Shown here: positions 1 to 5,602 of the stretch, piece by piece
Numbering within the stretch: the first letter of the stretch is position 1
Layout: every line of letters begins with the position of its first letter
Source: an uncultured Lachnospiraceae bacterium
Lineage (GTDB): Bacteria; Bacillota; Clostridia; Lachnospirales; Lachnospiraceae
Assembly (NCBI GenBank): GCA_958444395.1
Contig: CAUCOL010000138.1
Location: 1-5,602 of the forward strand
DNA: 5,602 nt
Direction of reading: 5' to 3'
Translations under genes and position numbers: made by a program
The notes under the pieces: model-generated
Database searches by the model: none
The model's input: the letters and a program-made list of their open reading frames with translations, nothing else
Told to the model about the DNA's origin: nothing

Positions 1-1687
1 GACAATCTCTTCTATTAAAAGACATATGGGTACAGACTATCGTGTAGCCATTGATGATAAAAAATATTCTCCACAGGAGATTTCAGCAATGATCCTGCAG
101 AAATTAAAAGCAGATGCAGAGAGCTATCTGGGTGAGAAAGTAACAGAGGCTGTTATCACAGTACCTGCATACTTCAATGATGCACAGCGTCAGGCTACAA
201 AGGATGCCGGTAAGATTGCAGGTCTTGATGTAAAACGTATCATCAACGAGCCAACAGCTGCTGCACTGGCATATGGTCTGGATAATGAGAAAGAGCAGAA
301 GATCATGGTATATGATTTAGGTGGTGGTACATTTGATGTATCTATCATCGAGATCGGTGATGGTGTTATTGAAGTACTTGCAACATCCGGTGATAACCAT
401 CTGGGTGGTGATGACTTCGATGCGAAGATCACACAGTATATGATCGATGAGTTCAAGAAGACAGAGGGTATCGACCTTTCGACAGATAAGATGGCACTTC
501 AGAGATTAAAAGAAGCTGCTGAGAAAGCAAAGAAGGAGCTTTCTTCTGCAACAACTACAAACATTAACCTGCCATTCATCACAGCAACAGCAGAGGGTCC
601 GAAACATTTCGATATGAATCTGTCAAGAGCAAAATTTGATGAATTAACAAGTGATCTGGTAGAAAGAACAGCAACCCCTGTATCTAACGCATTGCGTGAT
701 GCCGGTATGACAGCTTCTGAACTTAGTAAAGTTCTCCTGGTTGGTGGTTCTACACGTATCCCGGCTGTACAGGATAAGGTACAGCAGCTGACAGGACATG
801 AGCCTAGCAAGTCCCTGAACCCGGATGAGTGTGTTGCACTTGGTGCTTCCGTACAGGGTGGTAAACTTGCCGGTGATGCCGGTGCCGGTGACATCCTTCT
901 TCTGGATGTAACGCCACTTTCCCTGTCTATTGAGACAATGGGTGGCATCGCTACCAAACTGATCGAGAGAAATACAACGATCCCTACAAAGAAGAGTCAG
1001 ATCTTCTCAACAGCTGCTGATAACCAGAGCGCAGTAGATATCAATGTATTACAGGGTGAGCGTCAGTTTGCAAAGGACAACAAATCACTTGGCCAGTTCA
1101 GACTGGATGGTATCCCTCCTGCAAGAAGAGGTGTTCCACAGATCGAAGTTACATTTGATATTGATGCAAACGGTATCGTAAATGTATCTGCAAAAGACCT
1201 GGGTACAGGAAAAGAGCAGCATATTACGATCACAGCCGGTTCAAACATGTCCGATGATGAGATCGATAAGGCAGTCAAAGAAGCTGCTGAGTTCGAGGCA
1301 CAGGATAAGAAGCGGAAAGATGGTATCGACGCACGTAACGATGCAGATGCTATGGTATTCCAGACACAGAAAGCATTGGATGAGGTCGGCGATAAAGTAG
1401 ATGCGGCTGAGAAAGAAAAAGTACAGAATGAGATCAACAATCTGAAAGCAGTTGTTGAGAGAACAAATCCGGAAGATTTATCAGATGCCGATGTAGATGA
1501 ACTGAAGGCCGGTAAAGAAAAACTGATGGAAAGTGCACAGGCTGTATTTACAAAGATGTATGAACAGCAGGCACAGGCAAACGGTGCCGCTGGTCCTGAT
1601 ATGGGTGCTGGTGCAGGCCCTGACATGGGAGCTGGCAATGCCGGTGGAGCAGATGATGTAGTAGATGGAGATTACCGCGAGGTATAA
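1..1687 (+). CDS. dnaK: Molecular chaperone DnaK (Hsp70), 5'-truncated by the window edge
   Basis: Cytosolic ATP-dependent Hsp70 chaperone that binds and releases unfolded polypeptides with DnaJ and GrpE. The reading frame is open from position 2, where the codons read [13 protein letters not shown], matching the conserved Hsp70 stretch before the ATG at 26. That ATG is therefore internal; compared from memory with Bacillus DnaK, about 62 N-terminal codons are missing, including the first phosphate loop (DLGTTNS). Visible landmarks are [11 protein letters not shown] near 160-190, the second phosphate motif [11 protein letters not shown] (from about 314), the adenosine motif [10 protein letters not shown] (743 onward), the interdomain linker and start of the substrate domain [11 protein letters not shown] (905 onward), then a helical lid and a Gly/Ala/Met-rich tail ending [11 protein letters not shown]. 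Expected full length is about 620 residues, normal for the family. dnaJ follows 74 bp downstream. Any heat-shock (HrcA/CIRCE) control would lie upstream, outside the window. Confidence 0.98.
   Translation, partial: TISSIKRHMGTDYRVAIDDKKYSPQEISAMILQKLKADAESYLGEKVTEAVITVPAYFNDAQRQATKDAGKIAGLDVKRIINEPTAAALAYGLDNEKEQKIMVYDLGGGTFDVSIIEIGDGVIEVLATSGDNHLGGDDFDAKITQYMIDEFKKTEGIDLSTDKMALQRLKEAAEKAKKELSSATTTNINLPFITATAEGPKHFDMNLSRAKFDELTSDLVERTATPVSNALRDAGMTASELSKVLLVGGSTRIPAVQDKVQQLTGHEPSKSLNPDECVALGASVQGGKLAGDAGAGDILLLDVTPLSLSIETMGGIATKLIERNTTIPTKKSQIFSTAADNQSAVDINVLQGERQFAKDNKSLGQFRLDGIPPARRGVPQIEVTFDIDANGIVNVSAKDLGTGKEQHITITAGSNMSDDEIDKAVKEAAEFEAQDKKRKDGIDARNDADAMVFQTQKALDEVGDKVDAAEKEKVQNEINNLKAVVERTNPEDLSDADVDELKAGKEKLMESAQAVFTKMYEQQAQANGAAGPDMGAGAGPDMGAGNAGGADDVVDGDYREV
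1592..1639 (+). repeat. Tandem 24-bp imperfect repeat in the dnaK tail
   Basis: Two consecutive 24-bp units (1592-1615 and 1616-1639) encode GPDMGAGA and GPDMGAGN. They differ mainly at third codon positions (cct/ccc, gat/gac, ggt/gga), so the peptide repeat is preserved while the DNA has drifted. It lies in the flexible, low-complexity DnaK C-terminal tail before the conserved acidic end. Such tails vary in length between species; a functional role is not shown. Confidence 0.8.
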
Positions 1688-1706
1688 TCAATAAAAAGAA
1701 TGGGAA

Positions 1707-1734
1707 GCGGGTCACCGGTCACAGGGTGGCCTGC
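1707..1734 (+). other. Hairpin in the dnaK-dnaJ spacer
   Basis: Ten paired positions, GCGGGTCACC (1707-1716) with GGTGGCCTGC (1725-1734), include two G-U pairs and enclose an 8-nt loop. The left arm overlaps a tandem 7-bp near-repeat, GGTCACC/GGTCACA (1710-1723). No run of T follows, so it is not a standard intrinsic terminator. It could stabilise the dnaK 3' end, guide mRNA processing or reduce read-through into dnaJ; this is inferred from structure only. Confidence 0.5.
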
Positions 1735-1744
1735 CTCTGTTTGT

Positions 1745-1751
1745 AGAAAGG
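1745..1751 (+). promoter_or_regulatory. Ribosome binding site of dnaJ
   Basis: AGAAAGG stands 10 nt before the ATG at 1762. It favours that ATG over the in-frame TTG at 1753, which would leave only a single base after the same site. The resulting protein begins [12 protein letters not shown], the usual DnaJ start. Confidence 0.75.
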
Positions 1752-1761
1752 TTTGAAGATA

Positions 1762-2910
1762 ATGGCAGATAAGAGAGATTATTATGAAGTGCTTGGAGTA
1801 GACCGTAATGCATCGGACTCCGAGCTGAAATCCGCATATCGAAAACTGGCCAAAAAGTACCATCCGGATATGAATCCGGGAGATAAGGAAGCAGAAGCAA
1901 AATTTAAAGAGGCGTCCGAAGCATATGGTGTCTTAAGTGATCCGGAAAAGCGTCGTCAGTATGATCAGTTTGGTCATGCCGCATTTGATCAGGGTGCAGG
2001 CGGTGGAGCCGGTGGCTTTGATTTTGGCGGAATGGATATGGGAGATATCTTTGGCGACCTGTTCGGCGATTTCTTCGGTGGCGGCCGTTCCCGTTCCCGG
2101 AACAACGGTCCGATGAAGGGGCAGAATGTCCGTGTATCTGTCCGTATTACATTTGAAGAGGCTTGCTTTGGCGTCGATAAAGAGATTGAGCTGACACTGA
2201 AGGAAGAGTGTAAATCCTGTCATGGTTCCGGAGCGAAGGCAGGAACAACCCCTCAGACCTGCAGCAAGTGCGGTGGTAAAGGGCAGGTGGTATTCTCACA
2301 GCAGTCCCTGTTTGGCATGGTACAGAATGTGCAGACCTGTCCGGATTGTCGTGGTACCGGTAAGATCATTAAGGAGCGTTGTCCGGATTGTGGTGGAAGC
2401 GGCTATAAGAGCAGTCGTAAGAAGATATCTGTTACGATTCCTGCCGGTATTGACAATGGTCAGTGTGTACGCATCCGTGATAAGGGAGAGCCTGGTATTA
2501 ATGGCGGTCCAAGAGGGGATCTTCTGGTAGAGGTTGTGATCAGTTCGCATCCTATTTTCCAGAGAAGAGGCATGGATATTGAATCCAGTGCGCCGATCCC
2601 ATTTACAACAGCTGCATTGGGCGGCGATGTACGGATCAAGACCGTCGATGGAGAAGTAGAATATACTGTAAAGCCGGGAACACAGACAAATACGAGAGTA
2701 CGCCTGAGAAATAAGGGTGTCCCTTCTCTGCGAAATAAGCAGGTTCGTGGTGACCATTATGTCACATTAGTGGTAGAGGTACCGACGAAGATGAACAGCG
2801 AGCAGAAAGAGCTGCTGCGTCAGTTTGAAACGGCGATGTACGGAGACCGGAACGATCCGGGCGATGATAAACATAAGAGAAAAGGAAAAAAGAATATCTT
2901 TAAAAAATAG
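1762..2910 (+). CDS. dnaJ: Co-chaperone DnaJ (Hsp40, type I)
   Basis: Cytosolic Hsp40 that captures unfolded proteins and stimulates the ATPase of DnaK, encoded just upstream. The product is 382 residues, a normal type I DnaJ length. Domains in order: J domain about 4-70 with the essential HPD at 34-36; Gly/Phe-rich linker about 71-117, including a [15 protein letters not shown] stretch; zinc-binding centre 150-214 with all four CxxCxGxG motifs intact (CKSCHGSG 150, CSKCGGKG 167, CPDCRGTG 193, CPDCGGSG 207); then the two beta-sandwich client-binding domains and the dimerisation end, closing with a lysine-rich tail. The start is the ATG at 1762, chosen by its ribosome binding site and family N-terminus; a longer frame from a TTG at 1753 is unlikely. 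It is probably co-transcribed with dnaK across a 74-bp spacer that contains a hairpin. Nothing is missing or broken. Confidence 0.98.
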   Translation: MADKRDYYEVLGVDRNASDSELKSAYRKLAKKYHPDMNPGDKEAEAKFKEASEAYGVLSDPEKRRQYDQFGHAAFDQGAGGGAGGFDFGGMDMGDIFGDLFGDFFGGGRSRSRNNGPMKGQNVRVSVRITFEEACFGVDKEIELTLKEECKSCHGSGAKAGTTPQTCSKCGGKGQVVFSQQSLFGMVQNVQTCPDCRGTGKIIKERCPDCGGSGYKSSRKKISVTIPAGIDNGQCVRIRDKGEPGINGGPRGDLLVEVVISSHPIFQRRGMDIESSAPIPFTTAALGGDVRIKTVDGEVEYTVKPGTQTNTRVRLRNKGVPSLRNKQVRGDHYVTLVVEVPTKMNSEQKELLRQFETAMYGDRNDPGDDKHKRKGKKNIFKK

Positions 2911-2948
2911 TTGCTTTTCTGAGGGTATGGGAGAGTGACAGAGTATAC

Positions 2949-2986
2949 AAATACGGCAGACGCTCATAAGGCGATCTGCCGTATTT
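2949..2986. terminator. Probable bidirectional intrinsic terminator
   Basis: A perfect 12-bp inverted repeat, AAATACGGCAGA (2949-2960) and TCTGCCGTATTT (2975-2986), continues inward as CGC/GCG past one bulged A, with a 7-nt loop TCATAAG. The T residues closing each arm plus AT-rich sequence on either side serve both directions, although neither side has a long T run. It lies 38 bp after the dnaJ stop and 31 bp beyond the stop of the minus-strand gene, so it can end both convergent transcripts. Confidence 0.85.
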
Positions 2987-3017
2987 AGATTATATAGGAT
3001 TAAGAAATTGCAGTTAT

Positions 3018-3467
3018 TTACCAGTCTTCGATATCATCCAGATTGATTGGTTCCGGAATCGGCGTAGCTTCTGCGTCCTCTGTGGTATTCTCCGGAGCGG
3101 TTTCTGCGGTATCTCCGGGATCCTCCAGTAATGTCTGAACCTGTTCGTCGCTGATCGTATCTGTCGAAGCCTCCAGGCTGTCTGTTTCCTGATGGGAGGT
3201 GATTGAAGCAAGGCGTGCCTGTTCCTCCTGCTGCACCTTCTGCAGGATCTGTTCGATCTTATCGTCCTGATTATCGACTGCAAAGGCAGTTTCAGTGTTA
3301 TTACATAAGTAGTATTTTATAACGTGTCCGCTAAAGAGGGCACGGGTACTGTCGTTGCATACATCGGAGTCTCTCTGGTAGGGAAGACGGTCATACATCG
3401 TGATGCCATAATCCAAAGAAGCATCGTATTTTTGTGAGATTCCGTCCGCACGGTTGATATAATCCAT
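3018..3467 (-). CDS. Hypothetical protein with acidic, probably disordered C-terminal tail
   Basis: I do not recognise this 149-residue protein. Residues 1-65 look folded, rich in Tyr and Asp, with two cysteines (C37, C55). Residues 67-88 (from QDDKIEQILQKVQQEEQ) are a likely amphipathic helix or short coiled coil. From about 90 to 149 the chain is rich in Glu, Asp, Thr, Ala and Pro, which suggests disorder, and it ends in the aromatic-acidic tail NLDDIEDW. There is no signal peptide or membrane segment, so it should be cytosolic. The ATG at 3467 is the only ordinary start, because an in-frame TAA lies 24 nt upstream of it. An AAGAAAGG site (complement of 3481-3488) precedes the ATG by 13 nt, rather long. 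It has its own strong promoter (3512-3540) and a shared terminator, so it is a single-gene unit convergent with dnaJ and divergent from the ABC exporter. That arrangement supports a real gene; function is unknown. Confidence 0.8.
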   Translation of the reverse strand: MDYINRADGISQKYDASLDYGITMYDRLPYQRDSDVCNDSTRALFSGHVIKYYLCNNTETAFAVDNQDDKIEQILQKVQQEEQARLASITSHQETDSLEASTDTISDEQVQTLLEDPGDTAETAPENTTEDAEATPIPEPINLDDIEDW

Positions 3468-3511
3468 AGTTATAACCAGACCTTTCTTTTACATACATAG
3501 CTTTACCTGTT

Positions 3512-3540
3512 ATTATAAAGCATTTTCGCAGTTTCTTCAA
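3512..3540 (-). promoter_or_regulatory. Sigma-A-type promoter of the minus-strand hypothetical gene
   Basis: Read on the minus strand: -35 TTGAAG (complement of 3535-3540), a 17-bp spacer and a perfect -10 TATAAT (complement of 3512-3517). Transcription should begin near 3505, giving a leader of about 38 nt before the ATG at 3467. Confidence 0.8.
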
Positions 3541-3552
3541 TCCGAAAATTGA
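3537..3552. promoter_or_regulatory. Dyad TCAAT-N6-ATTGA joining two opposed -35 boxes
   Basis: TCAAT (3537-3541) and ATTGA (3548-3552) form a short symmetric element around CCGAAA. Each arm contains most of one of the two opposed -35 boxes, so much of the symmetry follows from the promoters themselves. It might also be an operator. A 7-bp copy of TCCGAAA occurs at 3541-3547 and again at 3590-3596, near the expected start of the rightward transcript. Confidence 0.3.
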
Positions 3553-3576
3553 CTTTTAGATGGGTTATGTTATAAT
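3549..3576 (+). promoter_or_regulatory. Extended -10 sigma-A-type promoter of the ABC exporter operon
   Basis: -35 TTGACT (3549-3554), a 16-bp spacer and -10 TATAAT (3571-3576) preceded by TG at 3568-3569, forming an extended -10. Transcription should start near 3583, leaving a leader of roughly 130 nt before the permease ATG. The match is close to consensus, so basal expression should be high unless repressed. Confidence 0.85.
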
Positions 3577-3582
3577 AATGAG

Positions 3583-3670
3583 GTTATTGTCCGAAAGTAT
3601 GGGCAATTATTACCATATCTTCAAAGAATGACAGGAAGCGTGATGCGAGATATGTCGAGAAGATACGGTG
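3583..3670 (+). other. Structured 5' leader of the ABC exporter mRNA
   Basis: Two stem-loops follow the promoter. The first pairs TTGTCC (3587-3592) with GGGCAA (3601-3606) around an 8-nt loop. The second pairs TACCATATCTTC (3611-3622) with GAAGATACGGTG (3659-3670) with only one A-C mismatch and one T-G pair; inside it GACA (3630-3633) can pair with TGTC (3653-3656). No T run follows, so it is not an evident terminator, and I do not recognise a known riboswitch class. It could control translation or RNA stability; this is inference from hand folding. Confidence 0.45.
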
Positions 3671-3714
3671 TAACTGACAGGATTGTGCAACTATGAGAAA
3701 GGCATGGTTAAAGT

Positions 3715-4503
3715 ATGGGAAAGTTAAAACAGCATCTGAAGAACTTTGCAAAGTATAAGAACCTTCTGATTGAGCTGGTTAAAAAGAACATCAAGCTGAA
3801 GTACCGCCGTTCATATCTTGGTATTTTATGGACATTAGTCGAACCGCTTCTGCAGATGATCGTATTGACCGTAGTATTTGGTTCTTTTTTCAACAAGGGA
3901 ACGAAGCAGTTCCCCGTGTATGTACTGACAGGACGATTATTATTCTCTTATTTTTCGTCTGCTACCAAGTCAGGACTGAAATCAATCAGTGGAAATGCAT
4001 CGATGATCAAAAAGGTCTATGTGCCAAAGTATATCTATGTATTTTCATCGGTTCTTTCCAACTTTGTTACTTTTTTGATCTCCCTGATCGTTTTGATCGG
4101 TGTGAGCATTGTATTGAAGGTAGAGCCTACGATCTATCTTCTGGAGGCATGGGTTCCTCTGGTGATCCTGTTTGTGATGGCACTGGGAACCAGTTTGATC
4201 CTGGCAACTATGAGTGTATTTTTCCGTGATGTGGAGTACATCTGGACGGTATTTACGATGCTGATCATGTATGCATCTGCTATCTTCTATCCGGTAGACC
4301 GCATTATCAATGGAGGAAACGGCTGGGTATTCAATCTGAATCCGGTCTATATGTGTATTGCAAATTTCCGAAATTCCGTATTATATGGACTTCCGATGAA
4401 TATGCATTATTTCTGGACATCCTCCATCCTGTCGGTATTCCTGCTGGTGGTTGGTGCCGTGATGTTTTATAAGAATCAGGATAAGTTTATCCTGTATGTA
4501 TAG
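3715..4503 (+). CDS. ABC-2 type polysaccharide export permease (Wzm/TagG-like)
   Basis: Integral membrane half of an ABC exporter that moves lipid-linked polysaccharide (O-antigen, teichoic acid or another wall glycan) out of the cytoplasm. The 262-residue product has the family shape: an amphipathic N-terminal segment, then LKYRRSYLGILWTLVEPLL (28-46) leading into TM1, and about six membrane segments near 37-58, 67-84, 109-134, 146-168, 176-192 and 233-251. Other family landmarks are IKKVYVPKYIY (98-108), FFRDVEYIW (169-177) and NPVYMCIANFRNSVLYG (209-225). In-frame stops at 3694 and 3709 leave the ATG at 3715 as the first start; a GAGAAAGG site ends 12 nt before it. The ATPase partner follows after 21 bp in the same frame. 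Substrate is unknown because no glycosyltransferase or polymer synthesis gene is visible. Family assignment is strong; the choice between Wzm-like and TagG-like is not resolvable here. Confidence 0.93.
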   Translation: MGKLKQHLKNFAKYKNLLIELVKKNIKLKYRRSYLGILWTLVEPLLQMIVLTVVFGSFFNKGTKQFPVYVLTGRLLFSYFSSATKSGLKSISGNASMIKKVYVPKYIYVFSSVLSNFVTFLISLIVLIGVSIVLKVEPTIYLLEAWVPLVILFVMALGTSLILATMSVFFRDVEYIWTVFTMLIMYASAIFYPVDRIINGGNGWVFNLNPVYMCIANFRNSVLYGLPMNMHYFWTSSILSVFLLVVGAVMFYKNQDKFILYV

Positions 4504-4514
4504 GAAAGGAGTGG
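4503..4514 (+). promoter_or_regulatory. Ribosome binding site of the ABC ATPase gene
   Basis: GGAAAGGAGTGG begins on the last base of the permease stop codon; its AAAGGAG core ends 13 nt before the ATG at 4525, somewhat long. No other in-frame start lies between the TAG at 4501 and that ATG, so the start is fixed. The near overlap with the upstream stop suggests translational coupling. Confidence 0.65.
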
Positions 4515-4524
4515 CCAACACGAT

Positions 4525-5265
4525 ATGAAAGAAAATGTTGCGATTAAAGCCAAAAATATCGGTATGCGGTTTAATCTGAGCCAGGAACGTGTCGATAACC
4601 TGAAAGAATACGTGATCAAGTTTATTAAGCGTGACTTACGATTCAATGAGTTCTGGGCATTGAGAGATATAAATTTTGAAGTAAAAAAAGGAGAGCGGCT
4701 GGGCGTTCTGGGATTGAACGGTTCCGGCAAGAGTACCTTATTAAAGATTGTTTCCGGTGTACTTAAGCCAACGACCGGTACGATTGAAACAAGAGGAAAG
4801 CTGGCACCTTTGCTGGAGCTGGGAGCTGGATTTAGTGCAGAATATACAGGAAGAGAAAATATCTATCTGTATGGTTCTGTACTGGGATTTTCAAAGGATT
4901 TTCTGGATGAGAAGTTTGATGAGATCGTAGACTTCTCCGGTCTGGGTGAATTTATTGATGTTCCGATCAAGAATTATTCCTCCGGTATGAAATCCCGACT
5001 GGGCTTTTCGATTGCTACAGTCGTAGAGCCGGATATTCTGATCCTGGATGAGGTACTTTCTGTCGGTGATAAGAAATTTCGCCGGAAGAGTGAGAAGAAG
5101 ATCCTGGATATGTTTGATAAAGGAGTAACGGTACTTTTCGTTTCCCATTCGCTGGAACAGGTACAGCGTCTCTGTGATAAAGCAATCATATTAGATGGCG
5201 GTCACCTGGTTGCCAAAGGACCGGTTGATAAGGTAGCACGTATCTATAAGAATATGACGGAATAA
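4525..5265 (+). CDS. ABC exporter ATP-binding protein (Wzt/TagH-like, short form)
   Basis: Cytoplasmic ATPase that should drive the permease encoded immediately upstream, together forming a polysaccharide exporter with two copies of each subunit. In the 246-residue product are Walker A GLNGSGKST (63-71), the family-typical segment LLELGAGFSAEYTGRENIY (96-114), the variant signature YSSGM (151-155) in place of LSGGQ, Walker B DILILDE (170-176), the D-loop SVGD (179-182) and the switch histidine in FVSHS (H208). All catalytic residues are present. The ELGAGF-TGREN and YSSGM patterns are characteristic of Wzt, TagH and RfbB-like ATPases. The protein stops soon after the nucleotide-binding domain: it lacks the C-terminal glycan-binding domain of long Wzt proteins and the extension of Bacillus TagH. 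It therefore probably does not select the chain end itself, which is an inference. Specificity remains unknown. Confidence 0.94.
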   Translation: MKENVAIKAKNIGMRFNLSQERVDNLKEYVIKFIKRDLRFNEFWALRDINFEVKKGERLGVLGLNGSGKSTLLKIVSGVLKPTTGTIETRGKLAPLLELGAGFSAEYTGRENIYLYGSVLGFSKDFLDEKFDEIVDFSGLGEFIDVPIKNYSSGMKSRLGFSIATVVEPDILILDEVLSVGDKKFRRKSEKKILDMFDKGVTVLFVSHSLEQVQRLCDKAIILDGGHLVAKGPVDKVARIYKNMTE

Positions 5266-5274
5266 TCGGTAACA

Positions 5275-5290
5275 CGTCAGAGGTCTGACG
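5275..5290 (+). other. Perfect small hairpin after the ABC ATPase gene
   Basis: CGTCAGA (5275-5281) and TCTGACG (5284-5290) are exact inverted repeats separated by GG, giving a stem of about six pairs with a tight loop. It starts 10 nt after the ATPase stop. No T tract follows, so termination here would be weak at best; it may instead protect the 3' end or pause polymerase. Confidence 0.45.
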
Positions 5291-5291
5291 G

Positions 5292-5343
5292 GTGTCTGCG
5301 TCCTGCACATCGGACACAGAACCAACTACAACAGGGTGTGCAG
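5292..5343 (+). other. Two competing inverted repeats before the transpeptidase-like gene
   Basis: GTGTCTG (5292-5298) can pair with CGGACAC (5311-5317) with one G-U pair. Alternatively CTGCACATC (5303-5311) can pair with GGTGTGCAG (5335-5343), also with one wobble, over a 23-nt loop. The second stem ends just before the ribosome binding site at 5345. The two overlap, so they are unlikely to form fully together. I see no clear promoter in this 91-bp spacer, so the next gene may be read from the exporter transcript. Confidence 0.35.
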
Positions 5344-5344
5344 A

Positions 5345-5353
5345 AAAGAGGAG
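5345..5353 (+). promoter_or_regulatory. Ribosome binding site of the transpeptidase-like gene
   Basis: AAAGAGGAG lies just before the ATG at 5357. Spacing is 5 nt if AAAGAGG is the pairing core and 3 nt if GAGGAG is, so it is close but usable. The signal peptide that begins at this ATG supports the start. Confidence 0.65.
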
Positions 5354-5356
5354 CAA

Positions 5357-5602
5357 ATGAAACAAAATAGCAGTAAAAAGAGTGTTTTATGGAAAACAAT
5401 ATGTTCTGCCGTACTGATCTTTTCTCTGTGTGTGGGACTTTTCCCGGGCACCGGCAAGGCAGCCGGAACATATCTGATCAAGGTCAATAAACAGGCAAGC
5501 TGTGTGACCATCTACAAGACAGATGCCAATGGCGAATATCAGCCGGTAAAGGCTCTGATCTGTTCGGCGGGCTGGGCTACCAAGCCGGGCACGTATTCTC
5601 TG
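5357..5602 (+). CDS. Secreted L,D-transpeptidase-like protein, 3'-truncated by the window edge
   Basis: Only the first 82 codons are visible, open to the end of the window. Residues 1-36 form a typical Sec signal peptide: positive start (MKQNSSKK), hydrophobic core about 14-29 and a GKAAG cleavage region near 35-36. The mature part begins TYLIKVNKQASCVTIYKTD and continues to VKALICSAGWATKPGTYSL (64-82). This resembles the opening strands of a YkuD L,D-transpeptidase domain, where a short IKVN-type strand is followed by a CSxG...TPxG-type segment. Such enzymes form 3-3 crosslinks in peptidoglycan or attach proteins to it, outside the membrane. The catalytic HxxxxxxSHGC region would lie downstream, so activity cannot be confirmed. 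The gene follows the exporter by 91 bp on the same strand and may share its transcript. Gene presence is secure; family assignment is moderately secure. Confidence 0.7.
   Translation, partial: MKQNSSKKSVLWKTICSAVLIFSLCVGLFPGTGKAAGTYLIKVNKQASCVTIYKTDANGEYQPVKALICSAGWATKPGTYSL

Noticed and set aside
26..28. ATG at 26 as the start of dnaK
   Set aside because: The frame is open upstream and encodes the conserved Hsp70 sequence TISSIKRH directly before it, so this methionine is internal.
499..1638. Long antisense open frames opposite dnaK (499-957 and 1063-1638, minus strand)
   Set aside because: They mirror the codon bias of dnaK, a known cause of spurious antisense frames. The translations are Ser/Ala/Pro-rich low-complexity sequence with no family resemblance.
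1753..1755. TTG start for dnaJ
   Set aside because: It would sit one base after the ribosome binding site and add three residues absent from typical DnaJ; the ATG at 1762 has correct spacing and the family N-terminus.
2222..2757. Alternative frames inside dnaJ (2222-2530 plus, 2296-2757 minus)
   Set aside because: Both lie wholly within a clear dnaJ reading frame with all domains intact, and neither resembles a protein I know.
3014..3283. 89-codon minus-strand frame overlapping the hypothetical gene
   Set aside because: It lies almost entirely inside the 149-codon gene in another frame, is Arg/Ser-rich, and lacks its own promoter; the longer frame has well-placed promoter and start signals.
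3541..3596. Repeated TCCGAAA as a CRISPR-like or mobile-element signature
   Set aside because: Only two 7-bp copies exist, 49 bp apart, with no further units, terminal repeats or transposase; at most an operator, and possibly chance.
3828..4229. 133-codon plus-strand frame inside the permease gene
   Set aside because: It is a shifted frame of an ABC permease whose membrane segments and motifs are continuous in the chosen frame.
5275..5290. Intrinsic terminator closing the exporter operon
   Set aside because: The stem is short with a very tight loop and no T run follows, so I list it only as a hairpin.

Overview
The window comes from a Gram-positive, low-to-medium GC anaerobe, most likely of the class Clostridia and probably Lachnospiraceae. 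The evidence is the dnaK-dnaJ order, the clostridial wording of both chaperones, AGAAAGG/AGGAG-type ribosome binding sites, strong TTGACT/TATAAT promoters and an L,D-transpeptidase of a type familiar in that family. The species assignment is inferred from protein wording only.

Layout: (1) 1-2910, + strand: the 3' part of dnaK (the first ~62 codons lie outside the window) and a complete dnaJ, the distal part of a heat-shock chaperone operon, with a GC-rich hairpin between them. (2) 2949-2986: a strong inverted repeat lying between convergent genes and probably terminating both. (3) 3018-3467, - strand: a 149-codon gene of unknown function with an acidic, probably disordered tail. (4) 3468-3714: a divergent control region with two back-to-back vegetative-type promoters whose -35 boxes are 8 bp apart, followed by a ~130-nt structured leader. 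(5) 3715-5265, + strand: a two-gene ABC exporter of the Wzm/Wzt (TagG/TagH) polysaccharide type. (6) 5266-5356: a hairpin-rich spacer. (7) 5357-5602, + strand: the start of a secreted protein that looks like an L,D-transpeptidase and runs off the window.

DnaK and DnaJ work together in protein folding: DnaJ stimulates DnaK ATPase and delivers unfolded clients. The ABC pair should move a lipid-linked glycan across the membrane, and the secreted transpeptidase-like protein would act on peptidoglycan outside, so the right half has a cell-envelope theme. No glycan synthesis gene is visible, so the exported substrate cannot be named.

I do not see a clear novel system. The left half is conserved core genome. 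The points most worth a second look are the unknown minus-strand gene, the divergent promoter and leader region, and the pairing of a short glycan exporter with a transpeptidase-like gene.
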